From Prevotella merdae (GTDB lineage Bacteria > Bacteroidota > Bacteroidia > Bacteroidales > Bacteroidaceae), in NCBI RefSeq assembly GCF_900290275.1, contig NZ_LT985326.1:238759-302758 (forward strand): a DNA stretch of 64,000 nt. Reading direction: 5' to 3'. Made by a program: the position numbers and the translations under genes. The notes beneath the pieces were generated by a model. The model saw only the letters and a program-made list of their open reading frames with translations, was not told the DNA's origin and made no database searches. This document shows positions 43,268 through 51,857 of the stretch, piece after piece (position 1 is the first letter of the stretch; every line of letters starts with the position of its first letter).

Positions 43268-44242
43268 TTAGAAGTGCTTAATCAATCTCTTGTATTCCTT
43301 TGGTGTAATCTGTATCACAGTGCCATGACGCGGAGTGAAGGCACCCGAGGTCTTGGTATCTGCCACCCAATGAAATGTGCGCAAATCCTCGGAACGTGTG
43401 AACTGATAATGGCCTGACATATAGCAGTCGTACATAAGACACCATCCTCCACCAATAAGCGGAAATACGCCTGCCCCCTCAACATTGTCTTTTGTCTGCT
43501 CACAGAATCCGTCGAGCAATGTCCATGATGCTGTGTCGTGAAGGTCGCGGAATACATATTGGCGTATACCTTTATGCGCTCCCTCTTGTTCGGTCTTGAA
43601 GAATAGATGATACTCGCCATTCTTGTCCTGAACAATATCTGTATCGATAGCCGGAGCATGGAAATCGAACAACACCTGCGGTTCTCCCTCAAGATCAGAG
43701 AAATCTGCATTGGCATATGCCCAATACACACGGTCGTAAGGAATAGTACCATCGTTGGTAAGCAGCGAGAAATATACCATATACTTGCCAGCCTTCTCGT
43801 CGTATATAGTCTGCGGTGCCCATACACGTGTCACGTTGGCAAAGTTCTTACCGGCATACTTATCGGGAAAGTTTACGGTATGATGCTGCCAATGTATCAA
43901 GTCGCGCGACTTAAGCAGCACAATACCACGATTGCTCGACCATCCAAGCGACGAACGCATGTCGGTTACAACCATAAGATATTCGCCTGTCTTTGTGCGT
44001 AGGATATGAGGGTCGCGAACACAACCAGTAAGAGCAATTGAGTCGGACGACACTACAGGCTTGCCTTCGTTAAGCGGAGTATAGTTGAATCCGTCATCAC
44101 TTACGGCATACGATATCTGCTCTTGTTGAGGAGCATTGCCTGTGAAATAAACAAAAAGGTATTTGTTGCGTGCGTTTGTCGTTGCAACTGCCGAGAACAT
44201 GGTAGCAGCTACCAATAGTGTTCTTAAGAATTTCTTATACAT
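43268..44242 (-). CDS. GH43-type glycosidase, exported (PUL 2)
   Basis: This 324-residue secreted protein (MYKKFLRTLLVAATMFSAVA signal, start at the ATG, not the upstream TTG) has the five-bladed propeller pattern of family GH43. VRDPHILRTKTGEYLMVVTD carries the first acidic residue, VTRVWAPQTIYDEKAGKYMVYFS the WAP motif and IDTDIVQDKNGEYHLFFKTE the middle Asp. DNVEGAGVFPLIGGGWCLMYD carries a Glu in the place of the acid. GH43 enzymes act on arabinose-, xylose- or galactose-containing glycans. Next to GH35 and two GH30s, an arabinofuranosidase or exo-galactanase role is plausible. The subfamily cannot be set by eye. Confidence 0.85.
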   Translation of the reverse strand: MYKKFLRTLLVAATMFSAVATTNARNKYLFVYFTGNAPQQEQISYAVSDDGFNYTPLNEGKPVVSSDSIALTGCVRDPHILRTKTGEYLMVVTDMRSSLGWSSNRGIVLLKSRDLIHWQHHTVNFPDKYAGKNFANVTRVWAPQTIYDEKAGKYMVYFSLLTNDGTIPYDRVYWAYANADFSDLEGEPQVLFDFHAPAIDTDIVQDKNGEYHLFFKTEQEGAHKGIRQYVFRDLHDTASWTLLDGFCEQTKDNVEGAGVFPLIGGGWCLMYDCYMSGHYQFTRSEDLRTFHWVADTKTSGAFTPRHGTVIQITPKEYKRLIKHF

Positions 44243-44280
44243 TATTATATTCAATTGTTTTTAGGTTTTTATTTCTGTTG

Positions 44281-44288
44281 CAAAATTA
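44281..44288 (-). promoter_or_regulatory. -7 promoter element of the GH43 gene
   Basis: The minus strand reads TAATTTTG, matching TAnnTTTG, 39 nt before the GH43 ATG. Confidence 0.55.
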
Positions 44289-44412
44289 TATAATAGTATA
44301 CGAACGAATTGACTATTATCATTTAAAAAGGGGCATTTTTTAATCAAAACAAGCAATAATATCAAATAAACTGGGCTTTATTGCGTTATTCAATAAAAAC
44401 ATACACTATAGA

Positions 44413-46566
44413 ATGAAGCATTTTACGCATACATCGATATCTCTGTTGTTGCTCCTCATTACAATGGCAACACTGCTGGGCTGTGGTGCCGACAAGAACC
44501 TGAAGAAGGGCGAGAAGTATCTTGCAATAGGCGAATACTACGACGCAGCAACGCAGTTTAAGCAGGCATACACCAAGACATCAACTAAGGAGAAGGCTAA
44601 ACGAGGCGACATTGCCTTGAAGATAGCCTACTGCAACGAGCGCATCAATTCCACACAGAAGGCCCAGGCTGCTTATGCCAATGCCATTAGATATGGCAGA
44701 GCAACGGCTGCCGACCGCCTGAGCTATGCCCGCCAATTGCTTAGAAATGGATCGTACAAGCAGGCTGGCGAACAGTTTGCTATTGTGCTCGACTCCATTA
44801 ATGCCGGTGACTACCCCACCCCTACAAAGAAAGGCAATACCAATACACTTGATGCCAACACTGCAAAGACCTTGGCTCAAAACGGACTTATTGCCGCACA
44901 AAAGGCTCCTGAATGGAAAAAGCAGGGCTCAAGATATAAGGTTAAGCGTATGGATGTATTCAACTCTCGACGCGATGACTACTCGCCTGTTCTTGCCGGC
45001 GACCAATATGAGACACTATACTTTACATCAACACGCAACGACGCACAAGGCAATGAACTTAGTGGAATAACCGGTGCTAAACCTGCCGATATATTTATGT
45101 CGGAGAAGGATGATAAAGGCAATTGGTCAAAACCAGAGGCGGTTACTGGCGGACTGAATACTGATTATGATGAGGGTGCATGCGCATTGTCGCCCGACCA
45201 GCATACTATGTATCTTACCCAGTGCACCAGCGATCCTTCGTATCCACGTTATGCACAAATTGTTACATCAGCCCGTGCTAACGCGGCATGGGGAAAGCCT
45301 TCAGAGCTTAAGATTACAGGAGATACGCTGTCGAGTTATGCACATCCTGCCGTGTCGCCAGATGGAATGTGGCTATACTTTGTTAGCGATATGCCTGGCG
45401 GTATGGGCGGTATGGACATATGGCGAGCTCGCATAACACCTGCCGGATTAGGAGGTGTGGAGAATCTTGGTGCTCCTATCAATACTCCTGGCAACGAGAT
45501 GTTCCCTACATTTAGACCTAACGGCGACCTTTATTTCTCAAGCGATGGACATCCTGGCATGGGTGGACTTGACATATTTATTGCCTCTGTTGGCAAGGAT
45601 GGCAAGTATCATCTCGAACATCCTGGTTATCCACTCAACTCGCAAGGCGACGACTTTGGCATGACATTCGAGGGTGTGCACAACCGTGGCTTTTTTTCAT
45701 CGAGCCGAAATGACGGTCGAGGATGGGACCATATATACAGTTTTGAGAATCCGGAGATTATACAGAGCGTAAAGGGTTGGGTGTACGAGCAAGATGGATA
45801 CGAGCTCCCATCGGCTCTTGTCTACCTTGTAGGCTCAGACGGAACTAACGAGAAACTGAGCGTAAAAGGCGATGGCTCATTCGAGAAGGTACTGAAACCG
45901 GGCACCGACTATATATTCCTCGCCACTTGCAAGGGATTCCTTAACCATAAGGAAGAACTTAGCATAGGTCATCCCGACGACTCTAACGAGCACGTTCTGC
46001 AATTCCCATTGGCTTCGATTACAGCCCCTGTGCTGATAGACAATATATTCTACGACTTCGACAAGGCTACATTGCGCCCAGAATCGCAGGCTTCGCTCGA
46101 CGAACTGGTAAAGCTTCTGAACGAAAATCCTAACGTAACCATCGAATTGTCGTCGCATTGCGACTATAAGGGCTCGGCTGAATACAATAAGCTTCTGTCG
46201 CAACGCCGTGCCGAGTCGGTTGTTGAATACCTTTCTAATAAGGGCATATCACGCGATAGACTTTCGCCCGTTGGCTATGGCAAGGAGAAACCTAAGACCA
46301 TACGCAAGAAACTTACAGAGAAGTATAACTGGCTAAAGGAGAACGATGTGCTGACCGAAGAATTTATCAAGAAGCTTGACAAGGACAAGCAAGATATATG
46401 CAACCAGCTAAACCGCCGTACTGAATTCATCGTTCTACGCACTACATACGGCATGTTTGACAAGGACGGCAACTTGAAGAAGTCGAATAACGAGACTACA
46501 AAAAAGTCTTCATCCTCTAACGAAAATGGCAAGAAGAACGAAGACTTCGACTTTTACGTGGAATAA
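44413..46566 (+). CDS. porE: PorE-like OmpA-family lipoprotein of the type IX secretion system
   Basis: This 717-residue lipoprotein (MATLLGCGAD, lipidated Cys24) shows in order TPR-like helices (about 30-130: KGEKYLAIGEYYDAATQFKQ), a WD40/PD40 propeller (about 165-455: YETLYFTSTRND, DEGACALSPDQHTMYLTQ, GMWLYFVSDMPGGMGGMDIW, DLYFSSDGHPGMGGLDIF), a carboxypeptidase-regulatory-like beta domain (about 460-540) and an OmpA-type peptidoglycan-binding domain (FYDFDKATLRPES, SSHCDYKGSAEYN, LSQRRAESVVEYL). The same four-domain order is described for Porphyromonas PorE (PG1058), which anchors the type IX secretion machine to the cell wall. The gene symbol rests on architecture only. The GH30 with a sorting-type tail fits the presence of this system. 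Confidence 0.8.
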   Translation: MKHFTHTSISLLLLLITMATLLGCGADKNLKKGEKYLAIGEYYDAATQFKQAYTKTSTKEKAKRGDIALKIAYCNERINSTQKAQAAYANAIRYGRATAADRLSYARQLLRNGSYKQAGEQFAIVLDSINAGDYPTPTKKGNTNTLDANTAKTLAQNGLIAAQKAPEWKKQGSRYKVKRMDVFNSRRDDYSPVLAGDQYETLYFTSTRNDAQGNELSGITGAKPADIFMSEKDDKGNWSKPEAVTGGLNTDYDEGACALSPDQHTMYLTQCTSDPSYPRYAQIVTSARANAAWGKPSELKITGDTLSSYAHPAVSPDGMWLYFVSDMPGGMGGMDIWRARITPAGLGGVENLGAPINTPGNEMFPTFRPNGDLYFSSDGHPGMGGLDIFIASVGKDGKYHLEHPGYPLNSQGDDFGMTFEGVHNRGFFSSSRNDGRGWDHIYSFENPEIIQSVKGWVYEQDGYELPSALVYLVGSDGTNEKLSVKGDGSFEKVLKPGTDYIFLATCKGFLNHKEELSIGHPDDSNEHVLQFPLASITAPVLIDNIFYDFDKATLRPESQASLDELVKLLNENPNVTIELSSHCDYKGSAEYNKLLSQRRAESVVEYLSNKGISRDRLSPVGYGKEKPKTIRKKLTEKYNWLKENDVLTEEFIKKLDKDKQDICNQLNRRTEFIVLRTTYGMFDKDGNLKKSNNETTKKSSSSNENGKKNEDFDFYVE

Positions 46567-46689
46567 TTATTGGGAGGCAAAAGACTCTTGGATTTTAGCT
46601 TCCACAATATATGTTTATGCTATATCAAAAGTATTATATATTACTTGAAGACATAGCCAAGACAATCTTTATTATTCCTTAATAACAAC

Positions 46690-46790
46690 ACCCAAAAACA
46701 CGGAATAATTCCTGAAAACACCACCTAAAAGCACGGAATAATTCCTGAAAACAGTACCTAAAAACACGGAATAATTCCTGAAGAGCTTGC
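46690..46790 (+). repeat. 33-nt tandem repeat, 3 copies, with palindromic core
   Basis: Three copies of a 33-nt unit (ACCTAAAAACACGGAATAAT, TCCTGAAAACACC), each containing the palindrome GGAATAATTCC, lie upstream of the ATPase gene. The palindromes at exact 33-nt spacing (three helical turns) could be operator sites. The remaining 46567-46689 shows nothing recognisable. Confidence 0.85.
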
Positions 46791-46809
46791 AATTTCCCTC
46801 TTTTTTTAC

Positions 46810-46817
46810 TACATTTG
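46810..46817 (+). promoter_or_regulatory. -7 promoter element of the ATPase gene
   Basis: TACATTTG matches TAnnTTTG, 43 nt before the ATG and 20 nt after the last 33-nt repeat, so the palindromes sit where an activator or repressor could reach RNA polymerase. Confidence 0.6.
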
Positions 46818-46860
46818 CATTCGTAACAAACAGATAATCAAACAGAAAGAGTTTTGGCTT

Positions 46861-48240
46861 ATGTTATATAGAAAGTTTGCAAATCGTTTAGAGGAATTTC
46901 TTAAGAATGAGCCTCGCAAGATTCTGCTTGTCAATGGAGCAAGACAGATAGGAAAGTCATATATAATAAGGTATGTTGGTACCCAATTGTTTAATAACTT
47001 TGTGGAGATAAACTTGAAGGCAGATAAAGAAGGACAAGGCATTTTTCAGTCGGTAAGAAGCAAGGAAGACTTCTACCTTCAACTAGGTGCTATAGCTGGC
47101 AACAAACTCGGAAGCAAGGACGACACTCTTGTTTTTCTTGACGAGATACAGAGTTATCCACATTTGATGACTATGCTTAAATTCCTAAACGAGGACGGCA
47201 AATATCGCTATATAGCAAGTGGCTCTGAACTTGGGGTGGCACTTGCCCAAACTCCATCGGTACCTATCGGAAGCATAACAATCGAACAGATGTATCCATT
47301 AGACTTTGAAGAGTATCTGCTTGCTATGGGATGTGGACAGAAGACTATTGACGGTGTTAGAGATTGTTATAAGAAACGCGAGCCTCTGAACGACTCAATG
47401 CATAACTATATGCTTCAACAGTTCAAGTTGTACTTGTTGGTAGGCGGTATGCCTGATGCAATAAACAAGTTTCTGGAAAACCGAAACATAACTCAGGTAC
47501 GCAACATTCAGCGCAACATACATTCACTATATAGAATTGACGCATCGCAATATGATGAAGAGAAGAAATTGGTTATACGCAACATCTACGACTTGATACC
47601 TTCGAATATGGAGAACAAGAAGAAGCGTATAATTATAAAGAACATTGAGGGTAAAAACGGACACAAGCAGTTTAGCGACTACGTTGAGGAGTTTGAGTAT
47701 CTCACCAATTCGGGTGTGGCATTGCAAGTGCGTGCCATTAGTAACCCTAAGTTTCCTTTGCTGGAATCGGAAAGCAAGAATCTGTTGAAATTGTATCTAA
47801 GCGATGTTGGTCTGTTGACAAATCTTCTATACGGTACAAATATCAATGCCGTACTTGGCGATATGCTTAGCATAAATTTAGGTTCTGTGTACGAGACGGT
47901 AGTTGCTCAAGAACTACATGCCCACGGATTCCAACTACACTATTACGACAATAAACAACGTGGTGAGGTAGATTTCCTTATCGACGACTACGATAACCTT
48001 ACAGTGCTACCTATAGAAGTAAAATCGGGTAAAGACTACAAGGTACATAGTGCACTTGACCGTTTCATAGCCACACCCGACTATCATATAAGCCGTGCCA
48101 TAGTATTGAGCAACGAACAGAATGTGTACGAAGAACGTGGCATTATGTATATGCCTATCTATTATGTCATGTTTATGGAGAATAAGGCTGTTATGGCTGA
48201 AGACTGCATAATACCAGAGATTCCAGTAGTGCCTAAATAA
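46861..48240 (+). CDS. AAA-type ATPase with DUF4143 domain
   Basis: This 459-residue cytoplasmic protein has the N-terminal AAA_14 ATPase domain with a P-loop (LLVNGARQIGKSYIIR, residues about 19-34), a Walker B (DTLVFLDEIQSYP) and IASGSELGVAL as sensor-like motif. The C-terminal DUF4143 domain has NLLKLYLSDVGLLTNLL, LGSVYETVVAQELHAHGFQLHYY and the nuclease-like EVDFLIDDYDNLTVLPIEVKSG, where the D-ExK arrangement resembles PD-(D/E)XK enzymes. The family is common and multi-copy in Bacteroidales, and its biological role is unknown. It is alone in its transcription unit with its own promoter and palindromic repeats. Confidence 0.88.
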   Translation: MLYRKFANRLEEFLKNEPRKILLVNGARQIGKSYIIRYVGTQLFNNFVEINLKADKEGQGIFQSVRSKEDFYLQLGAIAGNKLGSKDDTLVFLDEIQSYPHLMTMLKFLNEDGKYRYIASGSELGVALAQTPSVPIGSITIEQMYPLDFEEYLLAMGCGQKTIDGVRDCYKKREPLNDSMHNYMLQQFKLYLLVGGMPDAINKFLENRNITQVRNIQRNIHSLYRIDASQYDEEKKLVIRNIYDLIPSNMENKKKRIIIKNIEGKNGHKQFSDYVEEFEYLTNSGVALQVRAISNPKFPLLESESKNLLKLYLSDVGLLTNLLYGTNINAVLGDMLSINLGSVYETVVAQELHAHGFQLHYYDNKQRGEVDFLIDDYDNLTVLPIEVKSGKDYKVHSALDRFIATPDYHISRAIVLSNEQNVYEERGIMYMPIYYVMFMENKAVMAEDCIIPEIPVVPK

Positions 48241-48260
48241 GACAAACTACTGGAATAATA

Positions 48261-48740
48261 TTACGACAAGGAATCGCTCTGTACCACATCCCATACAGCC
48301 AAGCTGCACAACACTACAACTGTTATTACAGCCATTATCAGGTTGGTGCCTGATGCCTGTATGCCTGATATTATGGCGTCGATACTTAAGTGGGAGCTGA
48401 AGAGAGAGGCAGAATGGTTTAGGTGAGAAGCTATATAATCGATATCGGCACGAGAAAACAGACTAGCAATATTTGAGCCTAAGCCACTAAGATAACCTTT
48501 TATAATATCTACACCACCCACAAGAAAGAATGCCACAACACACACGACAGCACATGCAGCCGACCATATGTGATAGATAAGTATCTGACGAGCTGGCATC
48601 TCATCTGGCAATCTCTGCATAACCTTATTAGTGAAACCGCCATCGGCTATATGCATACGCACACTGTCGGCGAAGAAACCACGCAACAGTTCCTCGTCGA
48701 CAGTACCATTATTACTATTTAAATTCTTATCGTTGTTCAT
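48261..48740 (-). CDS. Probable anti-sigma-type membrane protein
   Basis: The 159-residue protein (start chosen at MNNDKNLN, though an ATG 14 codons earlier abuts the sigma-factor stop) has a short cytoplasmic N-terminus with EELLRGFFADSVRMHIADGG and FTNKVMQRLP. Two membrane helices follow: IYHIWSAACAVVCVVAFFLV and LIMAVITVVVLCSLAVWDVV. There is no enzyme motif. Its position directly after an ECF-type sigma factor and its N-terminal helix plus membrane anchor suggest it tethers or modulates that factor. It lacks the HxxxCxxC zinc motif of classical anti-sigma domains, so the assignment rests on context. Confidence 0.6.
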   Translation of the reverse strand: MNNDKNLNSNNGTVDEELLRGFFADSVRMHIADGGFTNKVMQRLPDEMPARQILIYHIWSAACAVVCVVAFFLVGGVDIIKGYLSGLGSNIASLFSRADIDYIASHLNHSASLFSSHLSIDAIISGIQASGTNLIMAVITVVVLCSLAVWDVVQSDSLS

Positions 48741-48782
48741 AAGTTTGTTTTTTAAGAACGTATTTGATAGACAGCCACACAT

Positions 48783-49325
48783 TTACTTGCCATAGCCGTT
48801 GCTACGAAGAAAGGTTGTAAGCTTTTCTTTTCCACGAAACAGATGCGACTTTACGGTACCCACCGCCATTCCGGTTATCTCGGAAATCTTATCTATTGGA
48901 TAGCCGTCGACCAACTGCAACGTTACGCATGTTCGCTCCTTATCGCCCAATCTACGCAAGGCATCGTATACATCAAGCTTTACATTAGCGTCGGTATGAT
49001 CGGCATTGCGTCGTGCGGCTTCTGATGTATCTATGTCGTCGGTAGGCTTTTGCCGTCGGTGATAATCGTACAACACATTGTAAGCTATGCGATAAAGCCA
49101 TGTTGAGAATGCCGCCTGAGCACGATACTTACTTATATTGACGTATGCTTTGATGAAGGTATCCTGTGCAAGATCGTCGCTAAGCTGCTCGTCTCCTAAT
49201 GTCTGATGCAGGAAGAAACGTCTTATAGGCGACTGGTATCTCACAACAAGGCGGTCGAATGCCGCACGGTTGTGAGATACAGTCACCTCAGAGACAAGAG
49301 AGAGATCGTCAGTTTCCTTCATCAT
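48783..49325 (-). CDS. ECF-type RNA polymerase sigma factor
   Basis: This 180-residue protein has sigma region 2 (FDRLVVRYQSPIRRFFLHQ, DDLAQDTFIKAYVNISKYR, AFSTWLYRIAYNVLYDYHRR) and region 4 (ALRRLGDKERTCVTLQLVDG, DKISEITGMAVGTVKSHLFR). Length and spacing are those of extracytoplasmic-function sigma factors. The longer frame starts at a TTG, and I take the ATG at 49325. It is followed directly by a membrane protein that may be its anti-sigma factor and preceded on the same strand by a secreted/membrane protein gene, suggesting a three-gene stress or envelope-sensing unit. Confidence 0.9.
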   Translation of the reverse strand: MMKETDDLSLVSEVTVSHNRAAFDRLVVRYQSPIRRFFLHQTLGDEQLSDDLAQDTFIKAYVNISKYRAQAAFSTWLYRIAYNVLYDYHRRQKPTDDIDTSEAARRNADHTDANVKLDVYDALRRLGDKERTCVTLQLVDGYPIDKISEITGMAVGTVKSHLFRGKEKLTTFLRSNGYGK

Positions 49326-49430
49326 TAATCTTTTGTTCGTTTTATTATAAAGACGCAGCAACAAACTGTTTTGCTACAGCTGTGCAGGTAGAATTTTGCA
49401 GTTTTTTTATTTGTTTACAAGCCTTACCTA

Positions 49431-50153
49431 CTACAATTTGTTCAATTCGTCATCGTCAAACTTACGGCATCCAAACTTGTTGTTGTAATTATATCGCACC
49501 ATAAACATCTGTCCGGCACCAAGGCAAGCTACCAATCCGCCAATGCCAACCAATGGTTCGGCACCCAGGAACCAGAAGAATAACATCAGTCCAATGCCTA
49601 TTGAAACATTCCTTATACCACGTCGCCACATATAGTCGGGCGACTTCTTGCTCAACGGCATTTGTTCATCACTAATCGGTTGTCCTGATTCCATTGCCTT
49701 TTCTGCCAATCGCATCTGGTCGTTGTGGCGTTTTACCAAAAAGCGTATAAGTAGCACCACTATTATTAACGGCATTAAGGATATCGTTATACCTAATAAT
49801 ATAATTATCACAAAAATCGTTATGCCCCAAAATTTTGAAGCAAAGATGTTTTCGAACATTGCGAACGGATAGGTGTCGCTGTCGGAATCGTAGCTGTCGG
49901 AATCGTTCATGGCACCATTGCCATTGTATACCACAGAACTACTGGTGTCTACAGACGAGGTGTCAGAGAATGCTTCTATACCCTCATCCTTACTCTTTGA
50001 TGCCGAACTACTCTTTGATGCATCATCTTTTTTAGCAGACGAAGCAGACACTACATTTTCGGTGCGTGGGGTGTGTCGATGACGTTGAGCATCTACCGAA
50101 ACAGAGCTTCCAAGCACGAGAAGCGCTGCCATAGAGAGAAGTATTTTCTTCAT
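49431..50153 (-). CDS. Membrane protein, DUF6249-like, upstream of the sigma factor
   Basis: A 240-residue protein with a signal peptide (1-22), a long low-complexity serine/aspartate-rich stretch (about 35-95: ASKSSSASKSKDEG, NDSDSYDSDSD), then membrane helices WGITIFVIIILLGITISLMP with LIIVVLLIRFLV, and two more near the end (IGIGLMLFFWFLGAEPLVGI, LVACLGAGQMFMV). A conserved PDYMWRRGIRN loop lies between. I do not know the function. Gene order with the ECF sigma factor suggests a link to that pathway. No clear -7 element was found before it. Confidence 0.7.
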   Translation of the reverse strand: MKKILLSMAALLVLGSSVSVDAQRHRHTPRTENVVSASSAKKDDASKSSSASKSKDEGIEAFSDTSSVDTSSSVVYNGNGAMNDSDSYDSDSDTYPFAMFENIFASKFWGITIFVIIILLGITISLMPLIIVVLLIRFLVKRHNDQMRLAEKAMESGQPISDEQMPLSKKSPDYMWRRGIRNVSIGIGLMLFFWFLGAEPLVGIGGLVACLGAGQMFMVRYNYNNKFGCRKFDDDELNKL

Positions 50154-50268
50154 TGTTGCGTATGTTTTTTATTCGTTGTTCAATGTTATTGTTTCTTGTT
50201 TCTGATAGTATGACGCGCAAGGAGTATAGAAAGTTGCACGGGAGAAGAAATAATTTGACGAAAAACCG

Positions 50269-50276
50269 TAACTTTG
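50269..50276 (+). promoter_or_regulatory. -7 promoter element of the symporter gene
   Basis: TAACTTTG matches TAnnTTTG, 22 nt before the ATG of the symporter. Confidence 0.55.
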
Positions 50277-50298
50277 CACCAATAATTCTAACAACATT

Positions 50299-51732
50299 AT
50301 GCTTATAATCATCACCGTGCTGCTTTATTTTGCGGCACTTATGCTATTTAGTCGCATCACAGCCCGACATGGCGACAACAACCAAACCTTCTTTCGTGCC
50401 AACCGACGCTCGCCTTGGTATATGGTGGCATTTGGTATGGTTGGGGCTTCAATATCGGGTATTACGTTTGTTAGTGTGCCTGGTATGACAATGTTTACCG
50501 GTATGACGTACGTGCAGATGTGCATTGGTTTTATCCTTGGATACTTTGCTGTCGCCTTTGTTTTGCTGCCTGTATACTATAAGTTAAATCTTACAACCAT
50601 TTACACATACCTTAAGGAGAGGCTTGGTATGAGGTCGTACAAGACGGGAGCATGGTTCTTCCTTATATCCAAGATGACTGGAGCCGCCGTGCGATTCTAT
50701 GTAGTGTGCATAATATTGCAACGTTTTGTGCTCGACGCTATTGGTGTGCCATTTGCCTTAACCGTAGTGGCTATGGTGGCGCTTATATGGCTATACACCC
50801 GACGTGGAGGAATAAAGACACTGGTATGGACCGATACTTTCCAAACTACCTGCATGTTTGCTGCCTTGATACTTATTATATATAATGTAATGGGACAGCT
50901 GGGAATGTCGGCTACAGACGCTGTCAAGGCTATAGCAACCGACGAGCACAGCCGCATGTTTGTAATGGACGACTGGATTAGCAAGCAAAATTTCTGGAAA
51001 CAGTTTCTAAGCGGAGCCTTTGTAGTAATAGTTATGACCGGACTCGACCAGGATATGATGCAGAAAAATCTTACTTGCCGCACCCTACGCGAGGCACAGA
51101 AAGACATGTGTACCTACGGATTTGCCTTTGTTCCTGCCAATATACTGTTTATGGCACTTGGTGTTTTGCTTATGCAGTTGGCACAAAAGGATGGCATTGC
51201 ATTACCGGCAAGTGGCGACGAGCTATTGCCTATGTTTGCTGCCACAGGCCGATTAGGATCTACAGTTGTGGTACTATTCACTATAGGCATTGTAGCTGCA
51301 TCGTTCTCGAGTGCCGACTCTGCATTGACTGCTCTTACAACAAGCTATTGCGTGGATATACGTCAACGCGAGGGCGACGAACAATTGCGCCGCCGTGCAC
51401 ATATAGGCATTGCCGTTGTGTTCGGTCTGTTCATCTTGTTGTTTAAGACGCTCAATTCAACAAGTGTCATCGATGCCATATACATCCTATGCTCGTATAC
51501 CTACGGACCATTATTGGGATTGTTTGCCTTTGGTCTATTTACCCGCCGCAAGCCATGCGACAAACTTGTGCCTTATATAGCGGTAGCTTCGCCAATTGTA
51601 TGCTTTGCGCTTGAAAAGACAGCTATGCAATGTTGGGGATACAAGTTCGGCTACGAATTGTTGATGATTAATGGATTGTTGACCTTCATGGGACTTTATG
51701 CCTCGGGAATTGTTGGTAGAAAGAGGGGTTAA
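50299..51732 (+). CDS. Sodium/solute symporter (SSS family)
   Basis: This 477-residue inner-membrane transporter couples solute uptake to sodium entry. It shows the SSS pattern of about 13 helices, with FRANRRSPWYMVAFGMVGASISGITF (sodium-site helix region), YKLNLTTIYTYLKERLG, WTDTFQTTCMF and the family signature near IVAASFSSADSALTALTTSY. Solute could be a sugar, sialic acid, vitamin or amino acid and cannot be told from sequence alone. It is monocistronic, ending in a long perfect hairpin terminator, and divergent from the sigma cluster. Confidence 0.9.
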   Translation: MLIIITVLLYFAALMLFSRITARHGDNNQTFFRANRRSPWYMVAFGMVGASISGITFVSVPGMTMFTGMTYVQMCIGFILGYFAVAFVLLPVYYKLNLTTIYTYLKERLGMRSYKTGAWFFLISKMTGAAVRFYVVCIILQRFVLDAIGVPFALTVVAMVALIWLYTRRGGIKTLVWTDTFQTTCMFAALILIIYNVMGQLGMSATDAVKAIATDEHSRMFVMDDWISKQNFWKQFLSGAFVVIVMTGLDQDMMQKNLTCRTLREAQKDMCTYGFAFVPANILFMALGVLLMQLAQKDGIALPASGDELLPMFAATGRLGSTVVVLFTIGIVAASFSSADSALTALTTSYCVDIRQREGDEQLRRRAHIGIAVVFGLFILLFKTLNSTSVIDAIYILCSYTYGPLLGLFAFGLFTRRKPCDKLVPYIAVASPIVCFALEKTAMQCWGYKFGYELLMINGLLTFMGLYASGIVGRKRG

Positions 51733-51760
51733 CTCTGAATAAAACACATACGGATATAAA

Positions 51761-51815
51761 CAAAAAACATTTGGATGCACGGTTATTGCCAGCATCCAAA
51801 TGTTTTTTGTTTTTA
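51761..51815. terminator. Long perfect terminator after the symporter
   Basis: A 19-bp perfect stem (ACAAAAAACATTTGGATGC with its complement) across a 12-nt loop ends in T runs on both strands. It separates the convergent symporter and TonB-receptor genes. Confidence 0.92.
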
Positions 51816-51825
51816 TAAAAGTCAC

Positions 51826-51847
51826 TTTCCAGAATTAATTCTGGAAA
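51826..51847. repeat. Perfect 22-nt palindrome
   Basis: A second perfect palindrome (TTTCCAGAATT and its complement with no loop) lies 11 nt from the TonB-receptor stop codon. It lacks a T run and may be part of a double terminator or a protein-binding site. Confidence 0.8.
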
Positions 51848-51857
51848 TACATTGTTC

